Shown: piece by piece, positions 1 to 5,576 of the stretch
How positions within the stretch are numbered: the first letter of the stretch is position 1
Layout: every line of letters begins with the position of its first letter
NCBI GenBank assembly: GCA_946415795.1
Contig: CAMKTW010000033.1
Location: forward strand, 1-10,597
DNA from: an uncultured Bacteroidales bacterium
GTDB lineage: Bacteria > Bacteroidota > Bacteroidia > Bacteroidales > UBA932
Length of the DNA stretch: 10,597 nucleotides
Direction of reading: 5' to 3'
Notes under the pieces: model-generated
What the model saw: only the letters and a program-made list of their open reading frames with translations
Told to the model about the DNA's origin: nothing
Database searches by the model: none
Program-made: the position numbers and the translations under genes

Positions 1-830
1 AGGCTAATAATGTCCTTACGATACGTATGGTTATGAACCACACCGGCGGTTTCCCCTTTGAGATCAGCGCCAAACAGGGCAACATCAAAGGGGGCGGATG
101 GACCGGCGGCGCACCACTGCGCCAGACTGCAGCCATAGCGGCATCCTCCCCGCTGCTGTTTGAGCCGGGCACCCGCGAGGCCTATTCCAACACCGGCATA
201 GACATAGGAGCTGCAGTGGTGGAGGTCGTGACCGGGATGAAATGGGAACAATACCTCAAGCAGGAGGTGCTGGACCCCCTGGGTATGAAATCCACCTGGT
301 TCTGGCCCACAGACAGGCAGCTGAAACACAAGATTGAACTTTATGAGGGGCGTGAAGACGGCCCCGTGGTGTGGATAGAGCAGATGGCCATGCAGCAAAA
401 GCCCTACAACGATTCCCACGTGTTCGCTTCTGCCGGAGCCGGACTGTGGACCACCGCAAACGACCAGCTGAAATTCTACAAGATGCTGATGAACCTCGGT
501 GTCGGCGATAACGGCGCGCGCATCCTCAAGGAAGAGACGGTGAAAAACATCCTGGCTGTCTCTTCGAGGCCCGAGGGCCTGGGCGGTTATTCACTGGGAC
601 TGGTGGCGCCGGTGGTGGACAGCGAAGACGCATGGTTTGGCCACGGCGGCGCCTGGAACACCAACTGCGTGGTAAACTGGCACAAGAAGGAGCTGCGGAT
701 GTGGATTCAACAGCGCGCGGGCGGCCCCGTGCCGTGGGAGCCTGCATACAATGCGGCTGCAGAGAAATTCTTCTCACAGGACTTTACCAAGACCGGTGTC
801 GAAGCATATACCGGAAGAACCAGCGAATAG
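1..830 (+). CDS. Serine hydrolase, class C beta-lactamase-like (5' end missing)
   Basis: This is the C-terminal part of a penicillin-binding-protein-like serine hydrolase (beta-lactamase family, class C/esterase type). The frame is open from base 3, and codons before the first in-window Met (27) read as family sequence (VLTIRMVMNHTGGFP matches the usual TIRHLLSHTSG block), so the true start lies upstream of the window. Counting from the Met at 27, the second catalytic motif YxN is YSN at residues 53-55, followed by the typical GxxIEKVTG-like helix and a 'PLGMKST' segment. The third motif, equivalent to KTG, is probably GHGG near residue 209. The first motif, SxxK with the nucleophile, would be in the missing part. 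Such proteins are usually periplasmic peptidases or esterases acting on D-amino-acid or ester bonds; the substrate cannot be read here. The next gene starts 12 bases on in the same direction, so the two are probably co-transcribed. Confidence 0.88.
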   Translation, partial: ANNVLTIRMVMNHTGGFPFEISAKQGNIKGGGWTGGAPLRQTAAIAASSPLLFEPGTREAYSNTGIDIGAAVVEVVTGMKWEQYLKQEVLDPLGMKSTWFWPTDRQLKHKIELYEGREDGPVVWIEQMAMQQKPYNDSHVFASAGAGLWTTANDQLKFYKMLMNLGVGDNGARILKEETVKNILAVSSRPEGLGGYSLGLVAPVVDSEDAWFGHGGAWNTNCVVNWHKKELRMWIQQRAGGPVPWEPAYNAAAEKFFSQDFTKTGVEAYTGRTSE

Positions 831-842
831 CACACTCTCTCT

Positions 843-1904
843 ATGTCAGTAATCAGAATAGCGACCATAGGGTCCAGCAAGATAGCTGAATCTTTCTTGA
901 AAGGCGCAAGCCACGACCCGCGTTTCTGCCTCGCTGCGGTCTATTCCCGCACTAAAGAACGCGGGCGGCAGTTTGCCTCAGCCCACGGCGTAGAGAGGGT
1001 TTACACTTCGCTGGAAGAACTGGCCTCGGCACCAGACATCGATGCCGTCTATATAGCCTCGCCAAACATCTGCCACGCGCCGCAGGCCATATTGATGATG
1101 AACTCGGGGAAGAGCGTTCTGGTAGAGAAACCTGCCGCGACCTCCCCTGAAGAGCTGGAAACGATGCTTGAGGCCGCCCGGCGCAACAACGTCAGCTTTA
1201 TGGAGGCAATGCGCCCTACCCTGGTGCCCAATTTCCAGGCGGTGCGAGAGGCCTTGCCCAGAATCGGGAAACTGCGCCGATACACGGCGACCTATTGCCA
1301 GTATTCTTCCCGCTACGAAGATTTCAAACAGGGCATCGTGGCCAGCAGTATGAGCGCAGAGATGCACGGAGGTGCGCTGCTGGACCTCGGGGTTTACTGC
1401 ATCGCGCCACTGGTACACCTGTTCGGTGCACCCTGGGAGGGTGAATTCAGCCGCGAAAAACTTGAAGAATGCGTTCAGAAGCAGGAGACGATAATATACC
1501 CCGGAGGTGACGAAGCCCGCGAACACGGCATCGACGGCCAGGGCTCTATGCTCATTAAATATCCCGGTTTCGAAGCGATGATATCCTACTCCAAGATTGG
1601 CGACTCTTCGCTGGCCGCAGAAATACAGGGGGAGGACGGCTCCATAGTGATAGACCGCATCAACCTTGTCACAAGCCCCAGACTGGTGATGCGCAAAGGT
1701 TCCGGCACCCGCGGTGATTCCGGTTTTGCAGGCGGAAACGGCAAATCTGCAGAGGAACCCCTGGACCTCAGCCGCCCGACCATTGCCGACAATATTTATT
1801 ACGAGGTGAAAGAATTTCTGGACCTGGTGGAGCGCCATATCCCGGAATCTGCAGAGAACTCCTGGTCCCGAAGCCTGATCCAGGCGCAGATCTGCTCGAG
1901 GTAG
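843..1904 (+). CDS. Gfo/Idh/MocA family oxidoreductase, probable C-terminal frameshift
   Basis: This is an NAD(P)-dependent sugar or diol dehydrogenase of the Gfo/Idh/MocA family, in the branch related to dihydrodiol dehydrogenase. The N-terminal Rossmann fold begins 'IRIATIGSSKIAESF', a divergent dinucleotide loop (GSSKIA in place of GxGxxA) typical of that branch. EKP, the conserved cofactor/catalytic lysine motif, lies at residues 95-97. The C-terminal substrate domain carries GGALLDLGVY at 176-185, with the family's Asp and Tyr. The reading frame gives 353 residues and ends abruptly in 'SLIQAQICSR'. A different frame immediately continues with ADLLEVASTDKTLGA and a TAA at 1931-1933, which looks like the real tail. 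The start is the ATG 12 bases after the hydrolase stop; no Shine-Dalgarno is evident, as is normal in Bacteroidota. The substrate is unknown. It is probably cytoplasmic and co-transcribed with the preceding hydrolase. Confidence 0.9.
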   Translation: MSVIRIATIGSSKIAESFLKGASHDPRFCLAAVYSRTKERGRQFASAHGVERVYTSLEELASAPDIDAVYIASPNICHAPQAILMMNSGKSVLVEKPAATSPEELETMLEAARRNNVSFMEAMRPTLVPNFQAVREALPRIGKLRRYTATYCQYSSRYEDFKQGIVASSMSAEMHGGALLDLGVYCIAPLVHLFGAPWEGEFSREKLEECVQKQETIIYPGGDEAREHGIDGQGSMLIKYPGFEAMISYSKIGDSSLAAEIQGEDGSIVIDRINLVTSPRLVMRKGSGTRGDSGFAGGNGKSAEEPLDLSRPTIADNIYYEVKEFLDLVERHIPESAENSWSRSLIQAQICSR

Positions 1905-1933
1905 CCAGCACCGACAAAACCCTGGGTGCATAA
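1886..1933 (+). other. Out-of-frame tail of the Gfo/Idh/MocA gene
   Basis: Read in the frame starting at 1886, this stretch encodes ADLLEVASTDKTLGA followed by TAA. It fits the closing helix of Gfo/Idh/MocA proteins (usually of the form SLEVMEILDEARRQTG) much better than the in-frame ending QICSR-stop. Adding one base near 1881-1886 would join the two parts as SLIQA-ADLLEVAS. No slippery heptamer is visible, so a real one-base deletion or a sequencing/assembly error is more likely than programmed frameshifting. Confidence 0.55.
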
Positions 1934-2443
1934 GCCTTCAAGACACAGGTCGTGTCGGTGACAGCTGGCTTGAAGGGGAGAGGGCTGCCGGAGACGGTGC
2001 TTTTCGTGACGCTGTGCACTTAACCGCATCATCGGCTCCTATTCGACACTACACCTCCTATGATACCGGGCGCTGCACAGACCAGAAAGAGCCTGCAACC
2101 AGCACTAGTGAGGGAGGGGGCCGACCGGACGTCAGGGAGCAGGGCTTTCAGGCGACGGCCTTACCCGGCTTCTGCTATCGGCTGCTGCCGATTGGCGCCG
2201 GACGGGCTCCTGTAACTTCGTTGACCGGCTCTGTGTCGCGAGGTACAAGAACCCGCCGGGAGCCAGGAGAGCCTTTTAAGCGGGCTCTCACAGTCCCGCA
2301 CTCACTTATGAGCCACAAGATGAATGAAACCCGTCGCAGAGTCATCGATTGGTTATGTTTCAGACGGATTGAAGACTATTGAGAATGGGTCTGTGCATAG
2401 AGTTCAAAACTCCAAGGGAAATCAAAGTGAAGGCGCATAAGGT
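1934..2443. other. Non-coding, GC-rich, hairpin-containing stretch
   Basis: No credible gene is seen here on either strand; a 122-codon + frame at 2014-2382 lacks protein-like character (many Arg/Ser/Thr/Pro, no domain, no start signal). Several small hairpins can be seen: an 8-bp stem 1935-1942/1969-1976 right after the displaced Gfo stop, enclosing GACAC/GTGTC at 1942-1956; ATCGGC/GCCGAT at 2177-2182/2187-2192; a longer-range GGCTCC/GGAGCC at 2205-2210/2259-2264; and GAGAGCC/GGCTCTC at 2267-2273/2283-2289. None is followed by a T tract, so they are not ordinary terminators. The conserved cores of RNase P RNA, tmRNA, SRP RNA and group II intron domain V were looked for by eye and not found. 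It could be a structured RNA or decayed mobile DNA. Confidence 0.4.
1935..1976. repeat. 8-bp inverted repeat just after the Gfo gene
   Basis: CCTTCAAG at 1935-1942 is the exact reverse complement of CTTGAAGG at 1969-1976, and a smaller GACAC/GTGTC hairpin lies inside. It begins two bases after the displaced stop codon of the oxidoreductase. It may stabilise the 3' end of that mRNA; without a T tract it does not look like an intrinsic terminator. Confidence 0.4.
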
Positions 2444-2610
2444 TTCTGGCACGTTGAGCGGCGGCGGTTTTGTAAGCGGTTGATAGACAGGCTTTTCCAA
2501 GGCGGCTCCAGCTCGGTCCCGCTGAAAAAGGAGGACTGAGCGGTTCCCCATTTTCTAACTCTCTGATAGATAACCTGTTCTTTCCGACGTCACCGCTCAA
2601 CGCGCCAGAA
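2444..2610 (-). repeat. Long inverted repeat (23-bp arms, 121-nt loop), possible structured RNA
   Basis: The arm at 2444-2466 pairs with the arm at 2588-2610. As - strand RNA, 22 of 23 positions pair (20 Watson-Crick plus two G-U); as + strand RNA, 21 of 23 pair. Within the loop the - strand shows a further CCGCT/AGCGG stem around 2515-2540. A small hairpin AGACT-TGCG-AGTCT lies just outside at 2613-2626. The - strand is also the direction of read-through from the acyltransferase operon and of the promoter-like box at 2763-2770, so a - strand non-coding RNA is possible. Alternatives are the ends of a small decayed mobile element. No target-site duplication is visible at the arm edges. The overlapping 135-codon - frame (2376-2783) starts inside a repeat and resembles no known protein. 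Confidence 0.4.
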
Positions 2611-2694
2611 TCAGACTTGCGAGTCTTTATTGTTCGCCATAAAACAGGCTCATCTATAAAGCCCGCCTGAAACACAGGATTTTCCCGGTGGCCC

Positions 2695-2790
2695 AAATGA
2701 AAGCCATTCACAACTTGTGCAAACGCCCACGCTTTGTTCTTACGATGTTGTGACGATGTCAAAGATACAAAAATGAAAGCCATTCACAAC
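2695..2790 (-). CRISPR. Minimal CRISPR-like unit: one full repeat, one spacer, one half repeat
   Basis: On the - strand a repeat-like block runs from 2790 to about 2745, beginning GTTGTGAATGGCTTTCATTT. The same 20 bases recur exactly at 2714-2695. The period is 76 bases, which fits a 46-nt repeat plus a 30-nt spacer (2744-2715). The full copy has 7-bp inverted ends (GTTGTGA at the start, TCACAAC near the end). From memory, its first 32 bases match about 27 of 32 with the 47-nt type II-C repeat of Bacteroides fragilis, including the shared TATCTTTGA. The second copy diverges after 20 bases. No further repeats and no cas genes are in the window. One and a half repeats is thin evidence, so this may be a relic array, a solitary crRNA unit or a chance direct repeat of a mobile element end. 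Confidence 0.5.
2763..2770 (-). promoter_or_regulatory. Bacteroidota -7 box inside the CRISPR-like repeat
   Basis: On the - strand the full repeat contains TATCTTTG, a perfect match to the Bacteroidota sigma-factor -7 consensus TAnnTTTG. A TTGT at the start of the repeat, about 18 bases upstream, could serve as the -33 element (consensus TTTG). Transcription would start roughly at the end of the repeat and run through the 30-nt spacer into the half repeat. Promoters inside the repeats are known for type II-C arrays of Neisseria; applying that here is inference. Confidence 0.4.
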
Positions 2791-2820
2791 GGCGAACAAA
2801 CTCTACGAAAAGATTGCTGT

Positions 2821-4218
2821 TTACGACATAAACTGGTCCAGGCCGGACATGATGTCGCGGCGGAGGCGCTGTGTGGCATTCATCAAAGCGTCGCGGCGTA
2901 GTTTGAGGCGGTATTTGCGGAAGCGGAACTGCAGGCGTTTGGTGAGTTCACGGAGGTGGTGGTATGCCAGCATCGTGACGGGCATCAGCAGCAGCGAGAC
3001 CATCGCAATCCAAAACTTGCCGCACACAATCCATATCACTGCAAACAATAACGGATACCACAGCAAGAAGGCTACTATTCCTACGCCGAGTTGCATAGAG
3101 GGGAACAACATCTTGTCTTTCACCTTGCGGGCAATGACCTTAGACACTTTATGCGGCACGAAATTGACCACTGCCGACAGCGCAAATAACGGCAGCAGGA
3201 GTATCCAGAGCAGAGTGCGCGATATAAACCCCATCGTACTGGCCCGCTCAACGACATAATCGTCAAGATTGAGTTTATTCAGGTTCCGCACATATTCCGC
3301 AGCCTTTGAAATAAGGTCGGCGGCGAGAACCCTGCGCAACTCCCCTGCCCCTTCGCCGCCATCGGCACTCTTGCCATAATCCGCTTCGCGCAGGGCAGAG
3401 TTCACTGCACGGCGCGCCGCCAGGTCGTTCTTCAGCTGACTCTGCTTCAATCCGAGTCGCTTTTCATATACCGGAACGTACATCTGGCAGAGTTGTTCCA
3501 CCGCTTCGTAATTGTCGTTGTCCTCTATGTCCAGAATAAGGTTATCCACCTTCTCGCGAGCCTTCAGGGCCAGCAGATGCAACCCGCGTTCAGGATGCTC
3601 GCGATAGATATCGTACAACTCCTCGAAAGTAAACGGCTTGTCAATGGTGAACAGGGCATCGTTCTGCATTCCGGTGTAGCCCAGATAGTGGTGTCCGAGG
3701 GGTAAGATCTTCAGGTCTTTGCTGAATCCGCACGCCTCCTCATAGCCGAACGCCATCCGGGCGAACCCCTTCTTGAAACTCCCCAGATAATGATGGTTCT
3801 GATGACCTGCCTCCGGGAAGATGGCAATCACTACCCCCTCCTGCATCAACCTGACCGTCTGCTCGAAAATGGCCTCGTTCTGCCCGAGTCCCTCAATCCC
3901 CACATCGCGCTGACGAAAAGCCGGCATTATGCGCAGGAACCTCAACAACCGGGCGATGAAATCTTTCTTGAACAGGTCGCCGCGCGCCAGAAACACCGGC
4001 TCGCGGGGCGCCACGGCAAAGATGATGCTCAGCGCATCCACAAGTCCGTTCTGGTGGTTGCAAATCAGCAGGAAGCCCTCTTTCTTGTCTTTGGGGATGT
4101 TGTCCCTGCCTATTACCTGGAACTTCCGGTAATAGATAAACCTTAACGCAAGACTCACATAGCCGTACAGGAGCCTGTACAGCAAATTTGGTTTCGCTAT
4201 GCGTCCGAATTCAATCAT
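2821..4218 (-). CDS. PlsC-type lysophospholipid acyltransferase with C-terminal membrane region
   Basis: This 465-residue protein probably transfers a fatty acyl chain to a glycerophospholipid precursor such as lysophosphatidic acid at the inner membrane. The N-terminal half is a PlsC/LPLAT domain. The catalytic motif is NHQNGLVD at 54-61, with His55 and Asp61 separated by five residues instead of the usual four; the NHQN form occurs in Bacteroidota homologues. Later blocks are ARGDLF at 78-83 and FPEAGH at 134-139, the substrate-binding motif. After a soluble, partly helical middle part (about 190-330) come hydrophobic segments at about 333-353, 376-399 and 401-418, then a very basic tail. 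The exact lipid substrate cannot be read from sequence. It starts 3 bases after the glutamate dehydrogenase stop, so it is surely in that operon and possibly translationally coupled. No terminator is visible after its stop; the CRISPR-like unit begins 30 bases beyond. Confidence 0.88.
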   Translation of the reverse strand: MIEFGRIAKPNLLYRLLYGYVSLALRFIYYRKFQVIGRDNIPKDKKEGFLLICNHQNGLVDALSIIFAVAPREPVFLARGDLFKKDFIARLLRFLRIMPAFRQRDVGIEGLGQNEAIFEQTVRLMQEGVVIAIFPEAGHQNHHYLGSFKKGFARMAFGYEEACGFSKDLKILPLGHHYLGYTGMQNDALFTIDKPFTFEELYDIYREHPERGLHLLALKAREKVDNLILDIEDNDNYEAVEQLCQMYVPVYEKRLGLKQSQLKNDLAARRAVNSALREADYGKSADGGEGAGELRRVLAADLISKAAEYVRNLNKLNLDDYVVERASTMGFISRTLLWILLLPLFALSAVVNFVPHKVSKVIARKVKDKMLFPSMQLGVGIVAFLLWYPLLFAVIWIVCGKFWIAMVSLLLMPVTMLAYHHLRELTKRLQFRFRKYRLKLRRDALMNATQRLRRDIMSGLDQFMS

Positions 4219-4221
4219 CAG

Positions 4222-5565
4222 CTATATTACACCCTGCTCCAGCATCGCTGTGGCAACCTTCATAAAACCAGCAATGTTGGCGCCTTTAACATAGTCAATC
4301 TTACCGTCTGCCTGAGTACCGTATTTCACGCACTGTTCGTGGATGGAACTCATAATCTGGTGCAGTTTGGCATCGACTTCGGCTCCGGTCCACGATATAT
4401 GTGATGCGTTCTGGGTCATCTCCAGGCCTGAAGTCGCCACGCCGCCGGCGTTCACGGCCTTGCCAGGTGCAAAGATCACGCCTGCCTCCTGGAATGCCTT
4501 GATAGCATCGGGACGGCAGCCCATATTGGAGACCTCGCAGCAACAGAAGGTACCGTTTGCTATAAGTTCGCGGGCGTCAGCCTCTTCAAGTTCGTTCTGG
4601 AAGGCGCACGGCAGGGCTATGTCGCACTTCACGCTCCACGCCTTTCTGCCGGGGGTAAAGCGGGCCCTGTCGGGGAAACGGTCCGCCATCATACTTACCT
4701 GGTCGCGGTTGGAGGCGCGCATAACCAGCATATAGTCAATCATCTCCTTATCTATGCCCCCGGGGATTTCGCAGACGCCGTCGGGACCGCTGATGGCCAC
4801 CACCCTGGCACCCATCTCAACTGCCTTTTTAGCTGCACCCCAGGCCACGTTGCCAAAGCCGGAGATGGCTATGGTATGGCCCTTTATGTCGCGGCCGGCG
4901 GTGGCGAGCACCTGCCTGGTGAAATACAGCGCGCCGAAACCGGTGGCTTCCGGGCGGAGGATGGAGCCTCCCCAGGTGAGCCCCTTTCCAGTGAGCACGC
5001 CTGTGTTATACTCGTGGGCCAGCTTCTTGTACATACCTGTCAGATAGCCTATTTCGCGGGCACCGACACCAACGTCCCCGGCAGGCACGTCGGTATCGGG
5101 TCCGATGATTTTCCACAATTCAAGCATAAAAGCCTGACAGAAGCGCATTATTTCTGCGTCGGACTTGCCCTTGGGGTCAAAATCGCTGCCGCCCTTGCCA
5201 CCGCCCATCGGAAGGGTTGTGAGGGCATTCTTGAAGGTCTGTTCAAAACCCAGGAACTTAAGCATTCCGGGGGTTACGGCGCGATGGAATCGCAAACCGC
5301 CCTTGTATGGTCCCAAAGCGCTGTTGAACTGCACACGGAAACCGCTGTTGGTCTGGATCCGCCCCTGGTCATCCACCCAGGTGACCCTGAAGGAGAGGAT
5401 GCGGTCCGGTTCTACCATCCGCTCCACTATCTTGTTCTTTTCAAATTCGGGATGCTCGTTATAAACATCTTCCACAGACTCCAGCACCTCGCGGACAGCC
5501 TGCAGATACTCAGGTTCGTAAGGATACTTACGCTCCAGAGTTGACATTACTTGTGAAACTTGCAT
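4222..5565 (-). CDS. gdhA: NADP-type glutamate dehydrogenase (EC 1.4.1.4)
   Basis: This enzyme interconverts 2-oxoglutarate plus ammonium and glutamate, normally in the assimilatory direction with NADPH, as a cytoplasmic hexamer. The 447-residue length is right for the hexameric bacterial class. The glutamate-binding block PYKGGLRFH is at 87-94, the catalytic lysine is Lys124 in GGGKGG (121-126), and the catalytic Asp164 sits in PAGDVGVG (161-168). The nucleotide-binding fold has SGFGNVA at 235-241. All key residues are present, so it should be active. NADP preference is inferred from overall similarity to assimilatory GdhA. Two starts are possible (Met1 and Met7); the upstream one is chosen because it lies 11 bases after the glycosidase stop, preceded by an A-rich stretch typical of Bacteroidota initiation sites. 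It sits between the glycosidase and the acyltransferase genes with no sign of its own promoter. Confidence 0.96.
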   Translation of the reverse strand: MQVSQVMSTLERKYPYEPEYLQAVREVLESVEDVYNEHPEFEKNKIVERMVEPDRILSFRVTWVDDQGRIQTNSGFRVQFNSALGPYKGGLRFHRAVTPGMLKFLGFEQTFKNALTTLPMGGGKGGSDFDPKGKSDAEIMRFCQAFMLELWKIIGPDTDVPAGDVGVGAREIGYLTGMYKKLAHEYNTGVLTGKGLTWGGSILRPEATGFGALYFTRQVLATAGRDIKGHTIAISGFGNVAWGAAKKAVEMGARVVAISGPDGVCEIPGGIDKEMIDYMLVMRASNRDQVSMMADRFPDRARFTPGRKAWSVKCDIALPCAFQNELEEADARELIANGTFCCCEVSNMGCRPDAIKAFQEAGVIFAPGKAVNAGGVATSGLEMTQNASHISWTGAEVDAKLHQIMSSIHEQCVKYGTQADGKIDYVKGANIAGFMKVATAMLEQGVI

Positions 5566-5576
5566 ATACGTTTTTG

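Noticed and set aside
978..1931. 317-codon open frame on the - strand opposite the oxidoreductase
   Set aside because: It mirrors the GC-biased codon pattern of the true gene and has unlikely composition (rich in Gly, His, Arg, Cys).
2014..2382. 122-codon + strand frame in the gap
   Set aside because: Low-complexity Arg/Thr/Ser/Pro composition, no start signal and no domain; better explained as GC-rich non-coding DNA.
2376..2783. 135-codon - strand frame in the gap
   Set aside because: Its start codon lies inside the CRISPR-like repeat, there is no ribosome binding site, it spans both arms of the inverted repeat and it resembles no known family.
1934..2820. RNase P RNA, tmRNA, SRP RNA or group II intron
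   Set aside because: The conserved core sequences I know for these RNAs, including the domain V hairpin of group II introns, were not found on either strand.
2791..2820. A second 30-nt spacer between the full repeat and the acyltransferase stop
   Set aside because: The length fits exactly, but no repeat lies on its other side; the acyltransferase coding sequence begins there with no similarity to the repeat end.
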